DNA of 30,789 nucleotides from contig CALEMD010000063.1 in NCBI GenBank assembly GCA_937902945.1, positions 1 through 30,789 on the forward strand, read 5' to 3'. The stretch is from an uncultured Erysipelotrichaceae bacterium (GTDB taxonomy: Bacteria > Bacillota_I > Bacilli_A > Erysipelotrichales > Erysipelotrichaceae). The notes under the pieces are model-generated. The model saw only the letters and a program-made list of their open reading frames with translations, was not told the origin of the DNA and did no database searches. The position numbers were made by a program, and so were the translations under genes. Positions 14,265-21,723 of the stretch are shown here, piece by piece; the stretch's first letter is position 1; each line of letters starts with the position of its first letter.

Positions 14265-15788
14265 CTATGCTCCCTTAACCAGCAGAAATTGCTCCAGTGC
14301 TTCTTTGATTGCGGCATCCATCTGTTTCTTGAGGTCATCACTCAATTCTTTCTTTTCTTCAATTTCTTTGATGATCTCTGGATGAGCAGTCTTCATTGAC
14401 TTCTGCAGTTTTGATTCAAATTCGCGTACATCTTCCACCGCGACAGATTTAAAATAGCCGTTGTTAACAGCATATAGAGATATAACCTGCTGGGCCATCG
14501 TCATTGGTGAATACTGCGGCTGCTTCAGCAGTTCAGTTACTTTAGCACCCTGATCAATAACTTGTTTTGTACTAGCGTCAAGGTCGCTTCCAAACTGAGC
14601 AAATGTCATCATTTCGTGGTACTGTGAAAGATCCAGTTTCAGTGATGAAGAAACTTTCTTCATTGCTTTTGTCTGAGCATTGGATCCAACACGGGATACA
14701 GACAGTCCTGTATCTACTGCCGGACGATTGCCGGCATTGAATAGATCTGTCTGCAGGAACAGCTGACCATCTGTAATAGAGATGACATTGGTAGGAATAT
14801 AGGCAGAGATATCTCCGGCCTGAGTCTCAATGATCGGCAATGCCGTCAAAGATCCTCCCCCCAATTCATCTGACAGTTTCGCAGCTCTTTCAAGAAGACG
14901 TGAGTGCAGATAGAATACATCGCCTGGATAAGCTTCACGTCCTGGCGGTCTCCTCAGAAGCAGAGACATTGTTCTGTATGCAACTGCATGCTTGGACAGA
15001 TCATCATAGATGATCAGAACATCTTTGCCCTGTTCCATCCATTCTTCACCGATCGCACATCCTGCATATGGTGCAATATACTGAAGCGGTGCCGTAGCAC
15101 TGGCTGATGCATTGACAACTGTTGTATACTCCATTGCGCCGCATTCTTTCAGTTTCTGCACAATGCGGGCAACGTTGCTTTCTTTCTGGCCTATGGCTAC
15201 ATAGATACAGTTGACGTTCTGCCCCAACTGATTGATGATTGCATCAATCGCAATGGCTGTTTTTCCTGTTTCTCTATCACCGATAATCAATTCTCTCTGT
15301 CCTTTGCCAATTGGGAACATTGAGTCAATGACCTTGAGTCCGGTCATCATTGGCTGATAGACGCCGCGCCGTGTCATAACTCCTGGCGCAACTCTTTCAA
15401 TAGGACGCTCCTTGGTATAGGCAATATCGCCTTTGCCGTCAATCGGCTGGCCAAGTGCATTGACCACTCTGCCCAGCATTCCGTCGCCAACCGGAACTTC
15501 AACAATCTTTCCGGTTCTGCGTACTTCGTCGCCTTCTTTAATATTTGTATCGTCTCCTAGAAGAACAGCACCTATATGATCTTCTTCCAGGTTCATAACC
15601 ATTCCATATACCTCATTCGGAAATTCCAGCAGTTCTGAGGACATTGCTTTATCAATTCCCTGAACCATGGCAATGCCGTCACCGACACTGATTACATATC
15701 CGACATCATCAGAATGGATCTGCTGATCATAATGCTTGATCTGTTCCCTGATGAGGGCGCCTATTTCCTCTGGCTTGATCTCTTTCAT
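14265..15788 (-). CDS. atpA: F0F1 ATP synthase alpha subunit
   Basis: Alpha forms the non-catalytic nucleotide-binding part of F1. The 507-residue protein has the P-loop GDRETGKT (170-177), the N-terminal delta-contact helix, and the alpha signature around NAGNRPAVDTGLSVSRVGSNA, close to the arginine that reaches into the catalytic site. The ATG overlaps the atpH stop (ATGA), and GGAGAA inside the end of atpH serves as ribosome site. Confidence 0.98.
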   Translation of the reverse strand: MKEIKPEEIGALIREQIKHYDQQIHSDDVGYVISVGDGIAMVQGIDKAMSSELLEFPNEVYGMVMNLEEDHIGAVLLGDDTNIKEGDEVRRTGKIVEVPVGDGMLGRVVNALGQPIDGKGDIAYTKERPIERVAPGVMTRRGVYQPMMTGLKVIDSMFPIGKGQRELIIGDRETGKTAIAIDAIINQLGQNVNCIYVAIGQKESNVARIVQKLKECGAMEYTTVVNASASATAPLQYIAPYAGCAIGEEWMEQGKDVLIIYDDLSKHAVAYRTMSLLLRRPPGREAYPGDVFYLHSRLLERAAKLSDELGGGSLTALPIIETQAGDISAYIPTNVISITDGQLFLQTDLFNAGNRPAVDTGLSVSRVGSNAQTKAMKKVSSSLKLDLSQYHEMMTFAQFGSDLDASTKQVIDQGAKVTELLKQPQYSPMTMAQQVISLYAVNNGYFKSVAVEDVREFESKLQKSMKTAHPEIIKEIEEKKELSDDLKKQMDAAIKEALEQFLLVKGA

Positions 15789-16330
15789 GCCCGTTCTCCT
15801 TTCAGCAGCACTTCTTTCAATTTATTCAGCTGATTCTGCATGGATACATCTGTTATCTGATGATCCATTGCAATTTTAATTCCGCCGATCAGTCTTTGAT
15901 CCAAGTGATTCTGCAGTTCAATGACTGTTCCTGTTTTCTTCTGCAGAACCTCTTTGATTTTCTGCATGTCTTCCGGACAGAGTTCTCTGACTGAATAGAC
16001 AATTGCTTCCTGTATATGCAGTTCATCATTGCACATATGCACAAAGTCTCTGAGTATTTCCGGCAGGCAGTAAATTCTATGCTTGTCTATCAGCAGTTTC
16101 AGAAAGTGAACCATATCGATATCCATCTGTCTGCCGAACACATCCTGTACTGTCTCTTTTTTCTTTTCTGAAGAAATCTGAACTGCATTGAAAAAATCCA
16201 TCAGTTCAGGATACTGCATCAGAAGCTGGCTGATTGTCAGTGCCTGTTCCTTCTTTGTCTGTACCGTTCCGTTTTCTTTCGCTACCTGAAGCAGTCCTTC
16301 GGCATAGCGCTTTGCAACCTCACTTGACAT
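15785..16330 (-). CDS. atpH: F0F1 ATP synthase delta subunit
   Basis: Delta links the peripheral stalk to the top of F1. The 181-residue protein has an N-terminal helical bundle (VAKRYAEGLLQVAKENG) and the conserved C-terminal segment LDQRLIGGIKIAMDHQITDVS, as expected of OSCP/delta proteins. Its start overlaps atpF by 11 nt, with AAGGAA in the end of atpF as ribosome site, and its stop overlaps atpA. Confidence 0.96.
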   Translation of the reverse strand: MSSEVAKRYAEGLLQVAKENGTVQTKKEQALTISQLLMQYPELMDFFNAVQISSEKKKETVQDVFGRQMDIDMVHFLKLLIDKHRIYCLPEILRDFVHMCNDELHIQEAIVYSVRELCPEDMQKIKEVLQKKTGTVIELQNHLDQRLIGGIKIAMDHQITDVSMQNQLNKLKEVLLKGERA

Positions 16331-16835
16331 TGCTCTGCGCTTCCTTTACAAATGCTTCTACGGCTCTGCGATCAGTCTCTGCATCGCTCTTCTGCCCAAT
16401 CAGTTTTCCAGCAGCGTCCATTGCAACTTCTACAATTTCCTTCTGCACAGAACTCTGCATCTGCTCTCGTTCTGTTTTTGCCTGTTCTTTTGCTCTGGCA
16501 AGAATATCTGAAGCCTGCGTTTTTGCAGCACTCAGTATTTCAGAACGTTCATCTTCTGCTTCGCGATGGGCTGTATCTATGATTTTCTGACTGGTTCCAG
16601 AAGCGCTTTCCAGCTGTATGGCAGCCTGCTTTCTATCACCGGCAGCTTCCGCTTTCAGTTTCTCGCTTTCGTCGAGACCTTCCTGCATCTTCTGCGCTCT
16701 AGCATCAAGGAACTTCATGACACTCTTCCAAAGAAACTTCTTTATAACCAGAAAAAGCACGAGGGTCGACAGAAGCTGTACGATCATCGTGGATACATTG
16801 GGAACGAGCTGACCGATTATATCAATATCGATCAT
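16320..16835 (-). CDS. atpF: F0F1 ATP synthase b subunit
   Basis: The b subunit is the membrane-anchored peripheral stalk. The 171-residue protein has one N-terminal transmembrane helix (about residues 15-34), then a long, charged coiled coil rich in Ala, Glu, Lys and Gln, and ends by overlapping atpH. The ATG is 9 nt after the atpE stop. Its ribosome site is weak (GGCGA), so translation may depend on ribosomes arriving from atpE, which would fit the lower copy number of b compared with c. Confidence 0.95.
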   Translation of the reverse strand: MIDIDIIGQLVPNVSTMIVQLLSTLVLFLVIKKFLWKSVMKFLDARAQKMQEGLDESEKLKAEAAGDRKQAAIQLESASGTSQKIIDTAHREAEDERSEILSAAKTQASDILARAKEQAKTEREQMQSSVQKEIVEVAMDAAGKLIGQKSDAETDRRAVEAFVKEAQSNVK

Positions 16836-16844
16836 AATCGCCGA

Positions 16845-17087
16845 CTATGCTCCAAACACAAATATCAGAAGAATGGCAACCAGCAGACCGTAAATTGCAC
16901 ATGTTTCTGTCAATGCAATACCGAGAATCATATTGGAACGGATCAATCCGGCAGCTTCCGGATTCTTTCCAATAGCTTCTACTGCATGGGCTGCGACATT
17001 TCCTTCACCGAATCCAGTACCGAATCCTGTCATAACAGCGATTCCTGCACCGATTGCGATAAGTCCTTTTCCTACACTGATATCCAT
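16845..17087 (-). CDS. atpE: F0F1 ATP synthase c subunit
   Basis: This 80-residue protein is the helical hairpin that forms the rotor ring. Helix 1 carries the glycine repeat GFGTGFGEG, the loop is IGKNPEA (residues 39-45), and helix 2 carries the ion-binding carboxylate Glu61 in TETCAIYGL. Helix 1 has a second carboxylate, Glu28, 33 residues before Glu61. Thr62 and Tyr66 occupy positions used by Na+-binding c subunits (ESTGIY in Ilyobacter). Na+ coupling is therefore possible, but Cys63 replaces the usual Thr. An exact AGGAGG 7 nt upstream is the strongest ribosome site in the operon, fitting the high copy number of c. Confidence 0.97.
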   Translation of the reverse strand: MDISVGKGLIAIGAGIAVMTGFGTGFGEGNVAAHAVEAIGKNPEAAGLIRSNMILGIALTETCAIYGLLVAILLIFVFGA

Positions 17088-17094
17088 ATAATAT

Positions 17095-17100
17095 CCTCCT
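17095..17100 (-). promoter_or_regulatory. Consensus ribosome binding site of atpE
   Basis: AGGAGG on the minus strand lies 7 nt before the atpE ATG, in the widest gap (25 nt) between atpB and atpC. It probably raises c-subunit synthesis above that of its operon neighbours. Confidence 0.75.
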
Positions 17101-17112
17101 GTATTCTCTATA

Positions 17113-17874
17113 CTAAGAATTCTTGACAGCTGGCTTCAATTCTGGCTGAATCGATGCCGGCTGTTTCTTTATGTCGTCAGGAAGCTCGTTCCCGATAAAC
17201 ACCATCGTTAATGTAATAAATATTAAAGTCTGTATGAATGCTGAGAACAGATCAAAATACGCATGCAGTATTGGGGCAACGATCGGTCCGATAAAGTTGA
17301 ATGCGGTACCCGCTGCTGCATCGAACAGATGAACAATGCCATTGGACATAATCTGGCAGAATGAATATACCAGCATCATAATGATGCCGCCGCATGTCAC
17401 ATTTCCAAAAAGACGCATAGACATGGAAAGAATGCTTGAGAACTTTCCGAATATGTTCATCGGCAGAAATACAAAGAACGGTTCAATGAATCCATGGAAA
17501 TAGGATCCCCAGCCATTGCTTTTGATTGTCGCTATCTGCTGGAAAATCCAAGTAAGAATAGCTAGTGTCAGCGTCACAGAATAATTGGCCGTTGGAGAAT
17601 CAACTGCAAACAGACCCGAAATGTTCGATATAAATATATAGATAGCAATGGACACAACATATGGTCCAAGGTTTCTTGTAATCTTCGGACCTACATTCTC
17701 ATTGACCTGATCATGCAGAGTCTGTACAAGCCAGATAATAAAAAGCAGTATGCCGCTCGGCTTTTTCAGAGGATCAAGTGCATCTATGCGCTTTGAAAGA
17801 ACAACTGCAAGTATGCAGATGAGTGCGGTTATTCCTATAACCCTGAACGCATCAGCTTGAATAACAATATGCAT
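17113..17874 (-). CDS. atpB: F0F1 ATP synthase a subunit
   Basis: Subunit a forms the ion half-channels beside the c ring. The 253-residue, multi-helix protein contains the essential arginine in SMSMRLFGNV (Arg154) and the conserved late helix AYFDLFSAFIQTLIFITLTMVFI. The C-terminal tail after that helix is hydrophilic and proline-rich (ELPDDIKKQPASIQPELKP), a little longer than usual. The ATG is 3 nt after the atpI-like stop, and AAAGGA inside the end of that gene is the ribosome site. Confidence 0.96.
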   Translation of the reverse strand: MHIVIQADAFRVIGITALICILAVVLSKRIDALDPLKKPSGILLFIIWLVQTLHDQVNENVGPKITRNLGPYVVSIAIYIFISNISGLFAVDSPTANYSVTLTLAILTWIFQQIATIKSNGWGSYFHGFIEPFFVFLPMNIFGKFSSILSMSMRLFGNVTCGGIIMMLVYSFCQIMSNGIVHLFDAAAGTAFNFIGPIVAPILHAYFDLFSAFIQTLIFITLTMVFIGNELPDDIKKQPASIQPELKPAVKNS

Positions 17875-17877
17875 TGC

Positions 17878-18213
17878 TCATGTCCTTTCTGTTACAGCTT
17901 CTATTACTACAGTGATCTTCAGCAGCATCAGTCCTGCAAATGCTGCAAATATATTGAATATATCGGGGTACATGCCTGCCGCCAAGAGCGGCGCTGCCAT
18001 CAATGCGAAGTTCAGCAGAGAATGCAGCAGGTATCTGAGTTTCATTTTACGGCTTTTCAGCGCTGCATCAACATACATTTCATCAAGTCTGTACAGCAGT
18101 GCACATATCAGCCCGCCAAATATGAATCCATAGGCAATGGACGGTTTGATGAACCACGTGAGCGATCCTGCCGCAAACAGAAGCCAATAGATTTTCCAGG
18201 ATCTCTTCGTCAT
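17878..18213 (-). CDS. atpI: AtpI-like ATP synthase accessory membrane protein
   Basis: This 111-residue protein has four predicted membrane segments (about residues 9-22, 24-41, 63-80 and 85-106) separated by a basic loop (LKSRKMKLRYLL). That is the layout of AtpI, a helper for c-ring assembly encoded just ahead of atpB in many bacteria. Sequence motifs are poor, so the call rests on size, topology and position. It overlaps the preceding AtpZ-like gene by 4 nt and is followed by atpB after 3 nt. Confidence 0.75.
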   Translation of the reverse strand: MTKRSWKIYWLLFAAGSLTWFIKPSIAYGFIFGGLICALLYRLDEMYVDAALKSRKMKLRYLLHSLLNFALMAAPLLAAGMYPDIFNIFAAFAGLMLLKITVVIEAVTERT

Positions 18214-18461
18214 AGATTCTTTTTACCAACCAATTCCCATAAGGCACCAAACGCGGTAAGCAATCCGATCAGACTGCCTATCAGAGCTCCGCCCGTTCTG
18301 TTTCCAAGTGCCTCTCCAATATATATACCGGCAAAAACCGGAATGAATAAGGAGGCCGCAACTGTAAATGCAAGGTTCATAGCAGAGGCGACTGTGTATC
18401 GGCTGTTCTTCTTTTCCTTTAAACAGCCCGGTCTATCATCTTTTTGCCCTTTATCTATCAT
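18210..18461 (-). CDS. atpZ: AtpZ/AtpI-type small membrane protein of the ATP synthase operon
   Basis: The 83-residue protein has a charged N-terminus then two helices: SAMNLAFTVAASLFIPVFAG, and a second hairpin arm starting GIYIGEALG...GGALIGSLIGLL. The G-x-x-x-G pattern matches the AtpZ (F0F1 ATPase-associated, AtpR/PF09527-like) family, which pairs with AtpI in some Bacillota and has been linked to Mg2+/Ca2+ handling. An upstream in-frame ATG at 18534-18536 would overlap parB by 35 nt. I prefer this ATG, which has AGAGAG upstream and starts right before the conserved part. It is the first gene of the ATP synthase block. Confidence 0.7.
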   Translation of the reverse strand: MIDKGQKDDRPGCLKEKKNSRYTVASAMNLAFTVAASLFIPVFAGIYIGEALGNRTGGALIGSLIGLLTAFGALWELVGKKNL

Positions 18462-18501
18462 AACAGAACTCTCTCTTTTTGGTTCATTTTTCGGATTCTG
18501 A

Positions 18502-19395
18502 TCACAGCTCTTCTTCAAGGCAGCCGATGATCTCAAGGATGCGATTCAGATCGTCTGTATCCGTAAAGTGAATTTTCAGTTCTTTATTTCCAATTTCCAC
18601 TCTTGTAGATAGCTTTTCGGATACTTTAGTTTCAAGATCCCTGATCTGCGGATCTTTTGGTTTTCCAAGCTTGATTTTTGCCGGCTCTCTGTGAAGCAGT
18701 TCCTTGACATATGCTTCCACATCACGGACTGACATCTTTTTATGAATAGCTTCCATAGCCGCATCATACATCTGTGCGTCATCCGGCAATGCCAACAGCG
18801 GCCGAACATGTCCCATTGTCAGTTTCTTTTCTGTAACCAATTCCTGAACATCACTTGGAAGCTTAAGCAGTCTGAGCATATTTGCACAGTATTCTCTTGA
18901 TTTTCCAACTCTTTCCGCCAGTTTCTCCTGGGTATAGCCCAGTCTGCTTACAAGACTTTCATAAGCTGCCGCTTCTTCGATTGGATTCAGATCTTCTCTC
19001 TGTACATTTTCCAGCAGTGAGATTTCCATCATCTGTTCATCTGTAAAATCCACAGATATTGCCGGAACAGTTTTCAGTCCTGCAATCTTTGCGGCTCTTA
19101 GTCTTCTCTCGCCAGCAATCAAGTCATAGCCTTTTACACTTTTCTTTACTAGGAGCGGTGTAAATATGCCATGCGTTCGAATTGAATCTGCCAGCTCATT
19201 GAGCGCTTTTGGATCAAATTCTTTTCTTGGCTGATATGGATTGGGACGGATCTGACCAACCGGGATCTCTATTTCTTTTCTTCCAGGTGCATCTGCAGAG
19301 TTGTTCTGAATATCATCCAGAAACTGTTCTACATTGGATCCAAAAATAGAATCGAGTCCTCTTCCAAGAGCCTTCTTAGACTGCTTGCCGTTCAT
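18502..19395 (-). CDS. parB: Chromosome partitioning protein ParB (Spo0J)
   Basis: ParB is a CTP-dependent DNA clamp that loads at parS sites and recruits SMC for origin segregation. The 297-residue protein has the ParA-stimulating N-terminal motif LGRGLDSIF (10-18), the CTP-binding motifs GERRLR (95-100) and ENVQR (129-133), a helix-turn-helix (about 155-200) and a C-terminal dimerisation domain. Arg167 and Gly195 in the DNA-reading region are the parS-type residues, where the Noc paralogue has Gln and Arg. The ATG shares one base with the parA stop (TGATG), with GGAGG upstream. No perfect parS was found within the window. Confidence 0.96.
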   Translation of the reverse strand: MNGKQSKKALGRGLDSIFGSNVEQFLDDIQNNSADAPGRKEIEIPVGQIRPNPYQPRKEFDPKALNELADSIRTHGIFTPLLVKKSVKGYDLIAGERRLRAAKIAGLKTVPAISVDFTDEQMMEISLLENVQREDLNPIEEAAAYESLVSRLGYTQEKLAERVGKSREYCANMLRLLKLPSDVQELVTEKKLTMGHVRPLLALPDDAQMYDAAMEAIHKKMSVRDVEAYVKELLHREPAKIKLGKPKDPQIRDLETKVSEKLSTRVEIGNKELKIHFTDTDDLNRILEIIGCLEEEL

Positions 19396-20174
19396 CAGCG
19401 TCCCTCCTTCTCATTCTGTGTTACTACTTCCTTCACGAGAGAAGCATATGCCCGTGCTCCTTCGGATCTAGTATCATATTCAAAAATTGACTGTTCTCTG
19501 CTTGGTGCTTCCGACAGACGTACATTTCTTGGTATATAGCTGCGATAGACTTTTTCCTTAAAGTACTTGCGCACTTCCTGCTGCACTTCTACAGAAAGCT
19601 TTGTACGCACATCAAACATGGTAAGCAGAACTCCTTCAATGCTGAGATGCGGATTGAAGAGTTTCTGAACCAGTCGAATTGTGCTTAATAACTGTGTAAG
19701 TCCTTCCAGCGCAAAATATTCGCACTGAACAGGAATGATAACCGAATCTGCCGCAGTCAGAGCGTTTGTATTCAGCAGTCCTAATGACGGCGGACAGTCA
19801 ATAATGATAAAGTCATAGTCTTTTCTTGCGGCATCCAGCTTGTTTTTCAGCAGCTGTTCGCGGCCCATTTCATAGGATGCCATTTCAACATCTGCGCCGG
19901 ATAGATCAATGGTAGAAGGCAGGACATCCAATGGCGGGGTTGTCAGATGCACAGCCGCATCGGAAACCGAATCATCATCCATCAGAACATTATAAACACT
20001 GTTCTTAAAACCGACCCGATTAGCGCCGATGCCGTGTGTAGCATTTCCCTGCGGATCAAAATCAACAAGCAGAACCCGTTTGCCTACATAGGCAAGTCCT
20101 GCTGAGAGATTGATACTGGTTGTTGTTTTTCCGACGCCGCCTTTCTGGTTGGCGACTGCAATGATCTTCCCCAT
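19395..20174 (-). CDS. parA: Chromosome partitioning ATPase ParA (Soj)
   Basis: ParA is a DNA-binding Walker ATPase that works with ParB and also influences DnaA activity in Bacillota. The 259-residue protein has the deviant Walker A motif KGGVGKTT (11-18, signature lysine at 11), LLVDFDPQGN (35-44), and the switch segment IIIDCPPSLG. There is no N-terminal extension, typical of chromosomal Soj. The gene follows noc by 21 nt and overlaps parB by one base, the standard noc-parA-parB order. Confidence 0.97.
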   Translation of the reverse strand: MGKIIAVANQKGGVGKTTTSINLSAGLAYVGKRVLLVDFDPQGNATHGIGANRVGFKNSVYNVLMDDDSVSDAAVHLTTPPLDVLPSTIDLSGADVEMASYEMGREQLLKNKLDAARKDYDFIIIDCPPSLGLLNTNALTAADSVIIPVQCEYFALEGLTQLLSTIRLVQKLFNPHLSIEGVLLTMFDVRTKLSVEVQQEVRKYFKEKVYRSYIPRNVRLSEAPSREQSIFEYDTRSEGARAYASLVKEVVTQNEKEGR

Positions 20175-20195
20175 AATATATGCCCTCTGCTGTGT

Positions 20196-20960
20196 CTATT
20201 TTGGAAATCTGACAATCATTTTTACATCTGTCAGCGTTTCTTCTGTCTCCGTCACTACATCAATTCCCATCTTCTTGATCATCTGCACACATTGATTCAC
20301 ACTGTTGATTCCAAGCTGTGTGCTTCTTGTAAATCCCTTTGTTTTCTGTCGTTTATGCGTTCTTTCCGGTCCATTGAGCTGTTCTATATAGGCTTCTGCC
20401 TGTCTTACATTCAGTCCTCTGTCCGCAATATAGTGGTATGCTTCTGTCTGCTTTTCCTCTGTCAGCTGCAGAAGTGCTCTAGCATGCCGTTCTGATATTT
20501 TTTTGTCCAGCACACCTTTCTGAATCTCTTCAGAAAGATTCAGAAGACGGATCTTGTTGGCAATTGCCGATTGGGATTTGCCTACCTTTACCGCAACTTC
20601 CTGCTGTGTCAGTTTAGCCTGCCGCATAATCTGCACATATGCTTTCGCTTCTTCAACTGCGGTCAGATCTTCTCTTTGCACATTTTCTACAAGAGCCATC
20701 TGCGCAGCCTGGTCTTCAGTCGGGGTCAGAATACAGCACGGTACTTCTTTCAGTCCCGCCATCTTGCACGCCCGATATCTTCTTTCTCCGGCAATGATTT
20801 CATAATCATCACCCATCGCTCGGACTGTGATTGGCTGAATCAGTCCATTTTCCTGTATAGACTGGGACAGTTCATTCAAAGCCTGCACATCAAACTTCAG
20901 TCTTGGCTGATAGCGCGATGGCTGTATTCTTTCAATTGGTATCTCAATCAGTTTATCCAT
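20196..20960 (-). CDS. noc: Nucleoid occlusion protein Noc (ParB paralogue)
   Basis: Noc binds specific chromosomal sites and blocks FtsZ ring assembly over the nucleoid. The 254-residue protein has the ParB fold: RYQPR near residue 16, GERRYR (58-63), ENVQR (92-96), and a helix-turn-helix carrying Gln130, Lys136 and Arg158. These match Noc-type rather than ParB-type DNA specificity. Unlike B. subtilis Noc (283 residues), it starts directly at the CTPase domain and lacks the N-terminal amphipathic membrane-binding helix. AGGAAGGA lies just before the ATG and only 17 nt separate it from rsmG, so no longer start is available. Confidence 0.88.
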   Translation of the reverse strand: MDKLIEIPIERIQPSRYQPRLKFDVQALNELSQSIQENGLIQPITVRAMGDDYEIIAGERRYRACKMAGLKEVPCCILTPTEDQAAQMALVENVQREDLTAVEEAKAYVQIMRQAKLTQQEVAVKVGKSQSAIANKIRLLNLSEEIQKGVLDKKISERHARALLQLTEEKQTEAYHYIADRGLNVRQAEAYIEQLNGPERTHKRQKTKGFTRSTQLGINSVNQCVQMIKKMGIDVVTETEETLTDVKMIVRFPK

Positions 20961-20977
20961 CTTGATTCCTTCCTGAT

Positions 20978-21676
20978 TTACAGCGGTTTCTTCTTGATTC
21001 TTCCATATGCCCGCGGATATTCTAACGGGGTGTGTCTGACTTTTGCATATGTCAGATTGATCCTTCCGGAGCCATCTGGCAGATGCTCTGTGTGAACGGC
21101 TTTTTCCTGACAGCCCAGTACCTGAATGGCATGCTGCGCCTCTTCAGATTCCTCAAGAGCTCGGCTGCCTTTCATAACTAGGAATATCCCATCTATCTTC
21201 AAAAGCGGAATACACAGTTCAGCAAGAACATTCAGAGAAGCAACCGCTCTAGCGGTTACTGTATCAAATATTTCCCGGTGCGTTTTGGCATAGTCCTCTG
21301 CTCTTTCACAGACAATATCGACTCCCTGCAGTCCTAGCTGATTGACTGTTTCCTGAAGAAACAGGCCCTTTTTCTGGGTTGGTTCAAGCAGTGTCACATG
21401 AAGCTCTGGCAGCAGAATCTTGAAGACAAGTCCTGGAAAACCGGCCCCGCTTCCCACATCGCACAGACTGCCCTGCGGCATATGTGCACTGAGTGCAAGC
21501 ATGCAGTCATAGAAGTGTTTTTCTGCAATCTGATCAGGTTCTGTAATAGCGGTCAGATTGATCTTTTCATTCCACTCTTTCAGCAGTCGGGCATATGTGC
21601 GCAGCTGTTCTTCCATCTTTGGGGTAAGTGTTAAATTCAGTTTCTCTGCCTCTTTAGCAAGCTGTTCTATTTTCAT
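20978..21676 (-). CDS. rsmG: 16S rRNA (guanine527-N7)-methyltransferase
   Basis: RsmG (GidB) methylates N7 of G527 in 16S rRNA; loss in other bacteria gives low-level streptomycin resistance. The 232-residue protein has the SAM motif DVGSGAGFPG (73-82), LLEPTQKKGLFL, TARAVASL with the substrate contact region, and the basic C-terminus YPRAYGRIKKKPL. The ATG has AAGGG about 10 nt upstream. In many Bacillota mnmG and rsmG are adjacent, but here two additional genes intervene. A weak promoter may start transcription here. Confidence 0.97.
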   Translation of the reverse strand: MKIEQLAKEAEKLNLTLTPKMEEQLRTYARLLKEWNEKINLTAITEPDQIAEKHFYDCMLALSAHMPQGSLCDVGSGAGFPGLVFKILLPELHVTLLEPTQKKGLFLQETVNQLGLQGVDIVCERAEDYAKTHREIFDTVTARAVASLNVLAELCIPLLKIDGIFLVMKGSRALEESEEAQHAIQVLGCQEKAVHTEHLPDGSGRINLTYAKVRHTPLEYPRAYGRIKKKPL

Positions 21677-21691
21677 ATTTCCCGTGCCCTT

Positions 21692-21720
21692 ATTCTATCA
21701 TTATCAACCGGTTGTATAAA
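21692..21720 (-). promoter_or_regulatory. Possible internal promoter ahead of rsmG-noc-parAB
   Basis: On the minus strand TTTATA (21720-21715) and TAGAAT (21697-21692) are 17 nt apart in the 47-nt gap before rsmG, the widest gap of the right block. A palindrome AACCGGTT (21706-21713) lies between the boxes. Confidence 0.35.
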
Positions 21721-21723
21721 GGT

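Noticed and set aside
16566..17126. 186-codon open frame (+)
   Set aside because: It is antisense to atpF and atpE and has no ribosome site or recognisable motif.
18150..18165. CACGTG core that might be a parS site
   Set aside because: Only about 10 of 16 positions fit the parS palindrome, and the flanks are not inverted.
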